In this document: piece by piece, positions 35,977 through 44,661 of the stretch | How the letters are laid out: each line of letters opens with the position of its first letter | How positions within the stretch are numbered: the stretch's first letter is position 1 | DNA from: G963677445 sp963678275 | Lineage (GTDB): Bacteria; Bacteroidota; Ignavibacteria; Ignavibacteriales; Melioribacteraceae | Length of the DNA: 64,000 bases | Assembly: GCA_963678275.1 (NCBI GenBank) | Contig: OY782765.1 | Location: 6,572,001-6,636,000, forward strand | Reading direction: 5' to 3' | Notes under the pieces: generated by a model | Told to the model about the DNA's origin: nothing | The model's database searches: none | Seen by the model: the letters and a program-made list of their open reading frames with translations, nothing else | Position numbers and translations under genes: made by a program

Positions 35977-37869
35977 TTAAATTTTATTGGTTAATCCTTT
36001 CAGATTATCTGCGCATTTATTGATATTTTTACCGATGTTAGCCATTTCTTCACCTTTTGATTTTACCTTATCAAGTTCCTTTTTGATGTTATCAATCGAA
36101 GGAACTCCCGGAAGTTTTATTTTTAATTTTTTCGCGAGGGGTTTTATCGCTTTTTTCGCGAATTTTTCGGCGACCTTTCTTATCGCTTTGCCAACTTTAC
36201 CACCGGTTAACACTTTACGTATGCTTACGCTGAATTTTTTACCAAGTATTTTTTTTGAGAATTTTTTATCAAGAACTTTATTTACTTTCCCAACTACATT
36301 ATCCACTTTTTTAAGCTTGCCTGTGAAATTTTTTATAGCTGAATTAAACTTATCGACAGGTTTTTTTACCTTCGTAATGGAGCCGCTAAGTTTTTTAATT
36401 TTGTCAATTTCTTTATTCAGTTTGTCAATTTCAGATGTAATGGCTGGTAAATTGGCTTTTACCTGAGAAATACCGCGCTCTCCTTTATCCCCGTTTTTTT
36501 GTTGTTTAATATCAATCAGCTTTTGTTTCAATTTCATGATCTCTTTTTCAGCATTATTTAGAGCCGAAACAGAATTGTTAGTATTCCATATTGTGGGCTT
36601 TACCACAGCTTTGTTCAGGTTATTTACTTTTCCTTCCACAGATTCAACTTTTGTTTTTGTTGTGGTCAGGGTCATTCTGAGAGTTGTCGCCGCTGTTCCG
36701 ATAATCGGAATTTTGCCGAAAGCAAAAAGGGCGTCGGAATAATTATTCAGTCTGTCGGTAATTGATCCGAGACTGCTGCCGATTTTCTGCGCTGACTGAC
36801 ATGCGGGAATAGCATCCCAAAGAAGTTTGTCCCTTGTCTCATGTAGTTTCTTGCGGCTGTCGGATAATTTATCATAGGCCTGGTCAAGCTGCGGCGCGTT
36901 GGCTCCTTTGATATCGGTAAGCTTTTTGGGTGAATACTGGTAATCGCTGTGCAGCCAGGCTTCTCCTTTATTGCGGTCTACAAGCATAACATAAGGAACA
37001 CCATCAATAAAATAATGAGTAAGTCCCTGTATTCCTTTAGGATATCCTGTTGTGCTCCAGAAAAATTTCCCTACTGTTCCCGCGTCAGTTAATTCAATAC
37101 TCCAGAAGTGACCATTTTCATGATTTGAGAGGAGAAGGTGGTTGATCCCACCATAATTAAAAACTGAGGAAGCCGATATTCCTTTCTCCCAGGCTGATGT
37201 TTCCCAGGTTTGTTCACCCATTTTGCCATCAGGTGTCAGTTTTCTGATCCATGCCTTTTTTGACTGGGATATCTTTAACAGATAATTCTGGCCATTTGCT
37301 TCGAAGGTTGACATGGCCCTTACTTTGTTAACTTTACTTCTACCTTTATATGTCTGTTTCCCAAATTTTCCATCGTTTGTCAACTCATAAATCCATGAAG
37401 TTCCATTATCATATCTTTCAAGAACAACGAAGTTTTTTGAACCGGCTTTGTAGGTAGTGATTTCATTAATTTTTTTCTGCCAGTTTTTGTTATCGGTAAA
37501 TTTTCCAGTCTTACCATCAGTCGTGAGAGTGATAATCCACGCGTGCCCTGTATTTTCGCTTGTAAGGATTAGGAAGGTTTTACCACCTGCCTGGTAAGTG
37601 GCCGCGGCTTTGATACCTTTTTCCCAGCCTTCGGTTTGCCAGGTCATATCTCCGACTGTGCCATCATTATGCAGTCTGAATATCCAGGCGTTGCCATGAT
37701 CCTGCCTTTTCATGAAAACATATTTATTTCCGCCACATTCGTAGGCTGTAATTTCTCCGATATTATTCACCCATGTGTTTGTGAACCATGTAGTTTTGGG
37801 ATTCTGTGAAAATACTAATGAAGTTAATATTAAAAGAGATGCGATTATCCAGTTACGTATAAAAGTCAT
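35977..37869 (-). CDS. secreted protein: tectonin-like repeats plus long Lys-rich helical tail
   Basis: 630 aa. Signal peptide ends LVFSQ (about 22). Residues ~25-315 contain six to seven repeats of about 47 aa with the pattern G-x-x-(Y/F)-x-L/F-L ... G-x-A-W-I-x-x-L-x-x-D-G-x-x-G ... W-E-K-G-I, which suggests a six- or seven-bladed propeller, perhaps carbohydrate-binding. Residues ~330-630 are helical, with coiled-coil character and many Lys (NKEIDKIKKLSGSITKVKK, KVNKVLDKKFSKKIL, AIKPLAKKLKIKLPG), giving a strongly basic tail with an internal Gly/Ala stretch (FAFGKIPIIGTAATTLRM). No T9SS domain. Function unknown; the layout (binding propeller plus long amphipathic tail) invites comparison with exported effector or toxin components. 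Confidence 0.8.
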   Translation of the reverse strand: MTFIRNWIIASLLILTSLVFSQNPKTTWFTNTWVNNIGEITAYECGGNKYVFMKRQDHGNAWIFRLHNDGTVGDMTWQTEGWEKGIKAAATYQAGGKTFLILTSENTGHAWIITLTTDGKTGKFTDNKNWQKKINEITTYKAGSKNFVVLERYDNGTSWIYELTNDGKFGKQTYKGRSKVNKVRAMSTFEANGQNYLLKISQSKKAWIRKLTPDGKMGEQTWETSAWEKGISASSVFNYGGINHLLLSNHENGHFWSIELTDAGTVGKFFWSTTGYPKGIQGLTHYFIDGVPYVMLVDRNKGEAWLHSDYQYSPKKLTDIKGANAPQLDQAYDKLSDSRKKLHETRDKLLWDAIPACQSAQKIGSSLGSITDRLNNYSDALFAFGKIPIIGTAATTLRMTLTTTKTKVESVEGKVNNLNKAVVKPTIWNTNNSVSALNNAEKEIMKLKQKLIDIKQQKNGDKGERGISQVKANLPAITSEIDKLNKEIDKIKKLSGSITKVKKPVDKFNSAIKNFTGKLKKVDNVVGKVNKVLDKKFSKKILGKKFSVSIRKVLTGGKVGKAIRKVAEKFAKKAIKPLAKKLKIKLPGVPSIDNIKKELDKVKSKGEEMANIGKNINKCADNLKGLTNKI

Positions 37870-38224
37870 TGTACTACTCCTGCTTTAATAAATTTCAGTA
37901 AAACAACCCGATTTTCCTCAGATCAGATTATTTTTATAAATAGAAACAATAAACATGCCAAATATACCGAATTGGAAAATGAAGCAAAAAGAAGGAAAAT
38001 CAAATTATTTTTGTCAATAGTGCAAATTTTTGTACACTATTTTACTCAGGATAGGGAAAAATGAAACATAAAAACAGGGAGAAAATAAACTTAGACAAAA
38101 TTATCGTTTAGTGAAAAGATGCTATAGTGGCGTTGAGAGAAGATTCGTTTTATAAAGGGGATTATTGTTGATTGGATTGCGGAGATGATTGGAAGGGAAT
38201 GTTTGGATAAAAGGATAAAAAAAA
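37870..38224. other. intergenic region upstream of the propeller gene
   Basis: About 355 bp without a gene. AT-rich; the TTTGTCAATAG and TTTGTACAC stretches near 38010-38035 could be part of a promoter, but I cannot define one. Confidence 0.35.
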
Positions 38225-38241
38225 GGGCGCCGGCGGCGCCC
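38225..38241 (-). terminator. intrinsic terminator of the gene 38252-39220
   Basis: Stem GGGCGCC/GGCGCCC with loop GGC; the minus strand continues with a T run (plus-strand A run 38219-38224). Confidence 0.85.
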
Positions 38242-38251
38242 TATGGAATTT

Positions 38252-39220
38252 TTACCATAAACTCATTTTGGCGTTATATAATTTCCAAAGCTGGTCGGGA
38301 GCGCCGGTTTTTTCCTTGAACTGGATTATTCCGGTTCCCGGCTCAATCGTGAGAGCCCATTTGTCATCGGTGTTGTAAGGAACAAGCATTAAGCCTTTCT
38401 GTCCTTCCGGGGCGTTCCTGAATACAAAAAGCATTGCATACCCGGTTCTTTTGTAAGGTACCTGCATTACTTCGCCGGTTGTGAAAATACCATTGCCCGC
38501 TTCATCCTGTGGTGTGCACATGAACATTTTTGTAGCGGTGTTCTGGACATAATAAATTCCCGAACCGGTTGGATGAACAATAAGATTCCATGAAGAGCTG
38601 ATATTATTTTTGCCGCTTCCGTGCAGCTTTGAGAAAGCGCCTTTTTCAATACCCATATATAATTTGGCGTTTTCGTTTAACAGAACATTTCTATAAGCCA
38701 CACCCCAGACCTGTTCCGGTGTATCAGCTTTTTTTGTTTGCTGAACAAGTTTGCCTTTGTCGAGCATTGTAAGGACTTTGCCGCTGTGTTTGAAAACAAA
38801 AAATGAAGCGTAGCGGTATTTTGCTGTGTCCCTGACGATTTTTATTTTTTGATTATCTTTGCCTGAATATTTTTCAGCGACAATTTTGGCGTCATCCCCG
38901 GTGGATGAATTCTCGACTGTAAGAGCCCATTGTCCGAATACCGAGGTAATATAATTATAACCATCTCCGGCATCCGAGATTATAAATTTTTGTTCATCAT
39001 TGGCCATAAAAGCGCCATTGGCCTTAAAACCTGCCGGCTGGGCTCCTTTTTTCTGCCCGAGCAAACCTGCAAACATATCATCCACAGCGTCGGGATTTGT
39101 AGGATGTGTGAATTCCAACGCTGAGTCATCTTTTAAATTAAAAACATAATTATAGGTGCCGTTCCTGAATTGCGCGAACAGCGATGTTGCGAGGATAAGA
39201 AAAGAAATAATGATTCTCAT
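38252..39220 (-). CDS. secreted ricin-type beta-trefoil-like protein
   Basis: 322 aa. Signal peptide ends SLFAQ (about 17). The rest contains repeated trefoil-like units ending in QxW-type motifs: DNQKIKIV, PEQVWGVAYRN, SSSWNLIVHP, PDQLWKLYN, separated by AKLYMGIEKG/WALTIEPGTG-like strands. This fits the RICIN/AbfB-type trefoil, usually a sugar-binding fold. No T9SS domain. It lies on the same strand as, and just upstream of, the propeller/tail protein at 35977-37869, each with its own terminator. The ligand is unknown. Confidence 0.7.
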   Translation of the reverse strand: MRIIISFLILATSLFAQFRNGTYNYVFNLKDDSALEFTHPTNPDAVDDMFAGLLGQKKGAQPAGFKANGAFMANDEQKFIISDAGDGYNYITSVFGQWALTVENSSTGDDAKIVAEKYSGKDNQKIKIVRDTAKYRYASFFVFKHSGKVLTMLDKGKLVQQTKKADTPEQVWGVAYRNVLLNENAKLYMGIEKGAFSKLHGSGKNNISSSWNLIVHPTGSGIYYVQNTATKMFMCTPQDEAGNGIFTTGEVMQVPYKRTGYAMLFVFRNAPEGQKGLMLVPYNTDDKWALTIEPGTGIIQFKEKTGAPDQLWKLYNAKMSLW

Positions 39221-39425
39221 TGTTTACTCCGATTAGTAAAATGTAATTTCGACAATGTTTAACAATTAGTGTGCCAAAATCATCGCGACCCGATAAATAA
39301 GTGTTTTTTATCCTTTTTCCAACTGAATAATTCTCATTTTCCGGAAAAAAGAGAGATATAACTTTTATCGGTACACGAAACTTGTATAAAAAAGTATACG
39401 TTTTCAAGAAAAAATGGAGCAAAAT

Positions 39426-40550
39426 ATGAAAAATATACTTTTTTTCTTACTTGTAATGATTGAAGCGTTGACTGCCCAGACATACATTCCTGAAAATTTA
39501 TCAAAAAAATATGACACCGATCTTGAGACAGCAGGTCTTAAGGGGGCTGTGAAAGAGGTGACGCAGACTCTTTATTCGGCGAAAGAAAAGAGAAGAGTCA
39601 GCACTTTTGATAAAGACCGACAGAAATTTGATAAGCTGTTCCGAAAACCTCTTTCGAGACATATAGCTCTCAGAGATTTTTATCCTGAATTTGTGGCTGA
39701 ATTTAACAGTTCCGGATTTGTAAATAAAATAAAAGAATTAAATACTAATGATACGCACCGAAAATTATTCACATTCAAATACGCGGGTTATGGCCGGGTT
39801 CAGGAAATACTGATTTTTAACTTTACATATAAAGACCTTAAAAAGGGGAATTACAGGGAGGATAAAACCAGCTACAAATATAATTCCTCGGGATTGCCTG
39901 TGGAAATTTTCTCGGAAAACAGCTACAGACCGGGAAAAAAATCAAGAGAGTTGTTTAAATACAACGAACAAGGTGATAAAATTATGGAGAAAAATATTGA
40001 CAGCGAGGGTAAAACGTATCATGATGAAATCAGAGAATATGAATATTCCGGAGGGATGATCGTAAAAGAAAAAATAATAATGAAGCATAAAAAGGAAGAA
40101 TTTCTCTATCGGTATAAATATGATAAAGAATGGAAAATTGTTGAGAAGAAAAAGTATGATAAGAGTGGTGAACTTATTGAGGAGGCAAAATATGGTTATG
40201 ATTTTGATGGCCGGCCTGAATCATACAGCCGCTATAATGTTAAACAGGATGTCTATCGGGATAATGAACAATACCGCTATGATGAACTTGGCAACCTGAT
40301 TGCCCGTGTATTTTTATGGCCCAATGGAAAACCTCAACGGAAGTATTCTTTTTCTTTTGATCAAAATAATCACCTGGTTTATTTTGCCGATAACAGCATG
40401 TCTTCCGGTTACTGGTATCCATATCCGGAATTTTATATAAAATATAAGAATGATGACAATGGCAACTGGACCGAAAAAAAGATTTACGCCTCAAAAGAAG
40501 AAAGCAGTTTATTATATATTTTCAAGAGAAAGATACAATATTACCGGTAA
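39426..40550 (+). CDS. secreted protein with YD/RHS-like repeats
   Basis: 374 aa from the ATG at 39426, chosen because GGAG lies 8 bases upstream and the signal peptide (MKNILFFLLVMIEALTAQ) starts there. The body has repeated strands like (Y)KYNSSGLPVE, FKYNEQGDK, REYEYSGGMIVKE, YGYDFDGRPES, YRYDELGNLIA and FSFDQNNHLVY, the pattern of YD repeats that wrap into a beta shell. Far shorter than toxin-bearing RHS proteins, with no C-terminal toxin domain. It converges on the gene at 40556 (5 bp apart). Function unknown. Confidence 0.75.
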   Translation: MKNILFFLLVMIEALTAQTYIPENLSKKYDTDLETAGLKGAVKEVTQTLYSAKEKRRVSTFDKDRQKFDKLFRKPLSRHIALRDFYPEFVAEFNSSGFVNKIKELNTNDTHRKLFTFKYAGYGRVQEILIFNFTYKDLKKGNYREDKTSYKYNSSGLPVEIFSENSYRPGKKSRELFKYNEQGDKIMEKNIDSEGKTYHDEIREYEYSGGMIVKEKIIMKHKKEEFLYRYKYDKEWKIVEKKKYDKSGELIEEAKYGYDFDGRPESYSRYNVKQDVYRDNEQYRYDELGNLIARVFLWPNGKPQRKYSFSFDQNNHLVYFADNSMSSGYWYPYPEFYIKYKNDDNGNWTEKKIYASKEESSLLYIFKRKIQYYR

Positions 40551-40555
40551 ATTTT

Positions 40556-41860
40556 TCAATCAGTAGTTTTTACACTATCCCTGACAACATCCTTTGGCCA
40601 TGTTCCCGCTCTGCCCCCGTTGCCTTTTTTAAGTTCCTGAACAGGGGGCAGCCGGTAAATATTTATCCGGTCATCGAGGAAATCGGAAAAGGCGAGCAAG
40701 GTCCCGTCGGGCGAAATATCCAGGCCTGTGCACTGGTTGCCGCCGATAATAACATCGAGGAGCTTGCCACTTTCGGTATCAAAAAGCTGAACGACTCCCC
40801 ATTCCGGACCTTTAAGCAGATATGACTTTTTATTGTTTTTGCCCCTGTTTGAAACAGCCATTATTTTGCCATCCGGTGTAAGATCAATTGTATTGGGATT
40901 ACTGCCGGTATAAACAAAATGGCTGATCTTATCGTTTTTGAGATTAATCGAATACACTTTGCGCCGTCCCATATCTGATACGTAAAGAATATTCCTTATT
41001 GTGTCGGGAGTGAAATGGCGCATGGCATATCCTCCTTTATAAAGTGTGTCAACTTCAGCAGTATCTGGTAAGGAGAATTTTTCTATGTATCCTTCACCGA
41101 AACTCGCGCAATATAGGGAGCTGTCCGCAGAGTGATAATAAAGCCCGCGTGGTGTTTTCGCGGTTTTATATAAATGGTCAATTTTTCCGGTGAGCAGATT
41201 AATTTCCGAAACATCATTCGTAATCCAGTTGGATACCCACAGGGTGGTTTCACTGCTGTTAAGCTCCATAATTTTACACCAGCGCCCGCCTGTATTGAAT
41301 TTCCTGATAACTTTTTTTGTCTCTGTGTTGATTTCATAAACCTGGTTGCTTTCCATCTGGCTTACGTATGCTTTATCACCACTCCGGCTGAATTTTATTT
41401 CCACTGCTCCATATTTTCCCAGGTTGAATGAATGGATTTTTTTCCAGGAAGAGGTGGAATAAACCTCAACCGAAGGGGGGCCGGCGAGGCAGGTTACCCA
41501 TAGTTCCGACTGGTCCGGGGTGAAGGCGACTGCCTTGGGATGGGGCCCGCACGCAAATTTTTTCACACACCTGAGCAACTGCCCTTTTGGAACAGGATAA
41601 AATTCATATAATGAATTGTTTTGCTTCAGTGTGTCAAAAAGAGGATTATAATTTTCCTCATCCATCTTTATAATGGGTGAGTAAATCGTTGTTTTAACAG
41701 TGCATGGGGTGGCGCCTTCGAAAAATAAAGTGTCGCTATTAAACAACTCAAATTTAACACTGTCGGGGATTGAATGAATATAATAAGTATTCTGTGACAG
41801 CAGATTTTGATTCATGGAAAGGATAAAAATGGGGAGAAGAATAAATAATTTTCTGATCAT
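40556..41860 (-). CDS. exported YncE-like seven-bladed beta-propeller protein
   Basis: 434 aa. Signal peptide ends NLLSQ (about 23). After an N-terminal beta region (25-95, PEGA-like with FFEGATPCTVKTTIYSP) come blades with the YncE/cytochrome-D1-like pattern: HPKAVAFTPDQSELWVTC, GAVEIKFSRSGDKAYVSQ, TLWVSNWITNDVSEIN, NILYVSDMGRRKVYSI, NTIDLTPDGKIMAVSN and CTGLDISPDGTLLAFSD. Probably periplasmic or surface. Ligand or partner unknown. Two Cys (in WVTCLAGPP and RWCKIME) are notable. Confidence 0.85.
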   Translation of the reverse strand: MIRKLFILLPIFILSMNQNLLSQNTYYIHSIPDSVKFELFNSDTLFFEGATPCTVKTTIYSPIIKMDEENYNPLFDTLKQNNSLYEFYPVPKGQLLRCVKKFACGPHPKAVAFTPDQSELWVTCLAGPPSVEVYSTSSWKKIHSFNLGKYGAVEIKFSRSGDKAYVSQMESNQVYEINTETKKVIRKFNTGGRWCKIMELNSSETTLWVSNWITNDVSEINLLTGKIDHLYKTAKTPRGLYYHSADSSLYCASFGEGYIEKFSLPDTAEVDTLYKGGYAMRHFTPDTIRNILYVSDMGRRKVYSINLKNDKISHFVYTGSNPNTIDLTPDGKIMAVSNRGKNNKKSYLLKGPEWGVVQLFDTESGKLLDVIIGGNQCTGLDISPDGTLLAFSDFLDDRINIYRLPPVQELKKGNGGRAGTWPKDVVRDSVKTTD

Positions 41861-42214
41861 GTTATACCGGAAATTTTAGATGACCAAAAATATTGCCTCC
41901 TCATGAAAAAGGCAAAGAATATTTTTTTCAAAAAAATAATAAACCGGTCAATCCCTTTGCAAAAGGATAAACAAATTTTGCATAGAATTTAACTGCTTTT
42001 TGAATAAAATTGCGAAAATATTTCCTTCGCGTCTTTGCGTTTTCGCGTGAACAAGAGGATTTCGAAGAGGATATATGTGATCCCCGGCATTCAAAATGTC
42101 CGCTTGCGGACATTAGCTCTGATTCGGGGAACAAGAAAATAAAAAGAGTGTTTGTATGATTAAAGAACTTTTGAAAGCAAAATAATGATTACCAAATAAC
42201 AGCAAGGATTTAAC
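41861..42214. other. intergenic region with a nested hairpin
   Basis: No gene. A perfect 9-bp inner stem AATGTCCGC/GCGGACATT with a 2-base loop (42095-42114) is enclosed by an outer stem TCCCCG/CGGGGA (42081-42086 and 42125-42130). It lies about 85 bp upstream of msrAB. It may be a dispersed palindrome or a leader structure; there is no T run. Near 42020-42055 the sequence repeats CGCGTCTTTGCG/TTTTCGCGTG-like words. Confidence 0.5.
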
Positions 42215-43294
42215 ATGAAAATAATAAAAATATTATCAGCCGCCTCCCTTCTTATGTTGATGGGATGCATGGATATAGAATCAAATACAGGTAAAGATAT
42301 GAAACTACAAAACTTTTCAACAGATTATGAACTGGCGACATTTGCCGGAGGATGTTTCTGGTGCATGGAAACTCCCTTCGAATCCTACGATGGAGTGATA
42401 GAGGTTACATCAGGGTATGCCGGGGGTAAGGAAAAGAATCCGGCTTATGAAGAAGTCGCTTCCGGGAATACCAGCCATGTGGAAGCCGTTCAGATAAAAT
42501 TTGATCCTGAAGTGATAAGTTATGCCGAACTTCTGGATATTTACTGGAAACAGTTTGATCCAACCGATAAAGGCGGCTCATTCGCCGACAGGGGACCTCA
42601 ATATGAATCAGCGATATTTTATCATAACGATAAACAAAAAAGGCTGGCAGAAGAAAGTAAAACCATGCTCGATAAATCGGGCGTCTTTAATAAACCGGTA
42701 GTAACAAGGATTGATAAATTTACCTCCTTTTACCCGGCTGAGGATTACCACCAGGATTTTTATGAAAAAAGTCCTGTCAGGTATTATTCTTACCGTAAAG
42801 CTTCGGGGCGCGATTTTTTTATTGAAAAACATTGGGGCAGCAGAAAAGAACCGGGGTATGAAAAACCTTCGGATGAGAAAATAAAAGAGAAACTTGATGA
42901 TCTTCAATACCAGGTTACACAAAAGAACGGAACAGAAAGAGCCTTCTCTAATAAATATTATGATAACAAGGAGGAGGGGATATTTGTTGATATAGTGACA
43001 GGAGAACCCCTTTTCAGCTCGATTGATAAATATGATTCCGGCAGCGGCTGGCCAAGTTTCACAAAACCTATCGACCCGCTCTATGTAAAAAAGAATATTG
43101 ATGAAAGCCATTTTATGAAAAGAATAGAAGTCAGGAGCCGTTTTGGCGATTCTCATCTCGGGCATGTTTTTACCGACGGTCCCGAAAAAACAAATCTCCG
43201 GTATTGTATAAATTCTGCTTCACTGAGATTTATTCCCAAAGATAAACTTGCCGAAGAGGGGTACGAAAAGTATCTCACACTTTTTGAAAAATAG
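42215..43294 (+). CDS. msrAB: bifunctional peptide-methionine (S)/(R)-sulfoxide reductase, lipoprotein
   Basis: 359 aa. Lipobox MLMGC (Cys18). The MsrA domain (~40-190) has the catalytic Cys47 in GGCFWCME; the MsrB domain (~215-350) has SGSGWPSF, HLGHVF and the catalytic Cys in RYCINSASLRF. The CxxC zinc cysteines usual in many MsrB proteins are absent (FVDIVTGEPLF). It would repair both sulfoxide diastereomers of exported proteins, anchored in the periplasm. A separate thioredoxin-like electron donor must exist; the next gene codes for a CxxC protein but is secreted by T9SS. Terminator at 43321. Confidence 0.95.
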   Translation: MKIIKILSAASLLMLMGCMDIESNTGKDMKLQNFSTDYELATFAGGCFWCMETPFESYDGVIEVTSGYAGGKEKNPAYEEVASGNTSHVEAVQIKFDPEVISYAELLDIYWKQFDPTDKGGSFADRGPQYESAIFYHNDKQKRLAEESKTMLDKSGVFNKPVVTRIDKFTSFYPAEDYHQDFYEKSPVRYYSYRKASGRDFFIEKHWGSRKEPGYEKPSDEKIKEKLDDLQYQVTQKNGTERAFSNKYYDNKEEGIFVDIVTGEPLFSSIDKYDSGSGWPSFTKPIDPLYVKKNIDESHFMKRIEVRSRFGDSHLGHVFTDGPEKTNLRYCINSASLRFIPKDKLAEEGYEKYLTLFEK

Positions 43295-43320
43295 AATTCA
43301 TTTCCGTCTGAAAATGATTG

Positions 43321-43341
43321 AGGGCGCCACAATGGCGCCTT
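43321..43341 (+). terminator. intrinsic terminator after msrAB
   Basis: Stem GGCGCCA/TGGCGCC with a 3-base loop, extended by two weaker pairs, followed by a run of T. Confidence 0.9.
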
Positions 43342-43477
43342 TTTTTATCGGCAAATGTAAGCCCCCTTACATTATTGTCTTGTCTGATGTGATAAGAGGC
43401 AAATCTGCCTTCTATTCAGGAACGATTGCCGGGAAAATGGAGTTTCCGATAAAAAGACAAACTATCGGAGAAATAAA

Positions 43478-44491
43478 ATGAAAAAAGTATTTTTTCTTCT
43501 GCTTTTATTATCAGTATCCACATTCGCCCAGAAAAAAGTTCTTGTGGAAATCTTTACAAATTCACACTGCGGACTATGCCCGAACGCGCACAACGCGATG
43601 GAAAGTTTTTACGCGGCGACCCAGATGCCGGAGAACTACATTTCAATTTATTATCACATGAAATATCCCTATAATGATGACGCGCTCTATCATCATAATA
43701 CTGCTGATTCAGATATGCGGGATCAATATTACGGGCCATTTTTCGGCACTCCGATTGCCTTTTTTGACGGAGCCAGACAACCGGGCGGTTCTTATTCACA
43801 ATGGCCTTCCGAACTTCAATCTCTTAGTATGGATTCAGAAGAACTAATGCTAAACCTGGAGGGGATGAAAGAAAATAATAAAATGAAAATTTCAGCTGAA
43901 GTAATGAACCTCGGCCAGGAGAATCTTTCAGATTTGACAATAACATTTGTTGTTACGGAGGATCTTACTTACGCCGGGAGAAACGGCATAACCGAACACA
44001 CAAATGTAATGAGGAAAATGGTTTTTCCCGATGGTTCCCAATTTGATCTTAATTCAGGCGGGGATGTTTCTTTCACTGTCGATATAGAATATCACCCTGA
44101 ATGGAATGAAAATAATTTATCTGTTGTGGCATTTGTCCAGGGAAACGGCAAGATGGTTTACCAGGCAGGGGAAATTGAGCATAGTGACCTCTCGGTAACA
44201 TCACTTGAATCAGGAGATGTTTTGCCTTCAGAATATTTTCTTGAACAGAATTATCCCAATCCCTTCAATCCAGAAACAACAATCGGTTATTCACTGCCCG
44301 CCGATTCTTTCGTACAATTAAAGATTTATGATATTTTGGGAAATGAAGTGGAAACACTTGTATCACAAAATGAATCTGCCGGCAGTCACATAATTAACTT
44401 TAACGCGGGTAATCTTACTTCGGGACTATATATATACAAATTATCCGCGGGCGATTTTACATCCGTCAAAAAGATGATGCTGCTTAAATAA
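43478..44491 (+). CDS. Omp28-like thioredoxin-fold protein with T9SS sorting domain
   Basis: 337 aa. Signal peptide ends TFAQ (about 18). Right after it comes KVLVEIFTNSHCGLCPNAHNA, with a CxxC pair at Cys31/Cys34, and GTPIAFFDG further on, as in Omp28-related thioredoxin-like proteins. A beta-sandwich (about 125-245) precedes the type A T9SS domain (NYPNPFNPETTI ... KKMMLLK). A secreted dithiol/disulfide protein is implied; whether it is redox-active outside the cell is unknown. Ribosome-binding sequence GGAGAAATAAA lies before the ATG. Confidence 0.88.
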   Translation: MKKVFFLLLLLSVSTFAQKKVLVEIFTNSHCGLCPNAHNAMESFYAATQMPENYISIYYHMKYPYNDDALYHHNTADSDMRDQYYGPFFGTPIAFFDGARQPGGSYSQWPSELQSLSMDSEELMLNLEGMKENNKMKISAEVMNLGQENLSDLTITFVVTEDLTYAGRNGITEHTNVMRKMVFPDGSQFDLNSGGDVSFTVDIEYHPEWNENNLSVVAFVQGNGKMVYQAGEIEHSDLSVTSLESGDVLPSEYFLEQNYPNPFNPETTIGYSLPADSFVQLKIYDILGNEVETLVSQNESAGSHIINFNAGNLTSGLYIYKLSAGDFTSVKKMMLLK

Positions 44492-44493
44492 AC

Positions 44494-44632
44494 GTACTCG
44501 TACTCATGGGAAATCTCTCTGGCAGCTAAGCTGTACTCGTGATAGTAATCGAATAATTTTCGATAGAAAAATAAAGCCGAAGGCGGTAACAAGTACTTTT
44601 TTATGAATTTCTTTTTGGATCCTGCCTGGCCG
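44494..44632. repeat. dispersed GTACTCGT-type repeat, copy 1
   Basis: Starts with CGTACTCGTACTC and includes CGATAGAAAAATAAAGCCG and a tail GAATTTCTTTTTGG followed by GGCCGGCC-like sequence. Similar order (CGTACTCG or TACTCGTT words, an AAAAATRAAGCC word, then a tail around TTTGGTTCYGG) recurs at 47960-48110 and, in part, at 56618-56740, in each case in intergenic DNA or at a gene edge. Confidence 0.5.
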
Positions 44633-44661
44633 GCCCCGTAAGTGATATTGTTAAAAAAGCT

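Noticed and set aside
42608..43165. 185-codon minus-strand frame
   Set aside because: Antisense shadow of msrAB.
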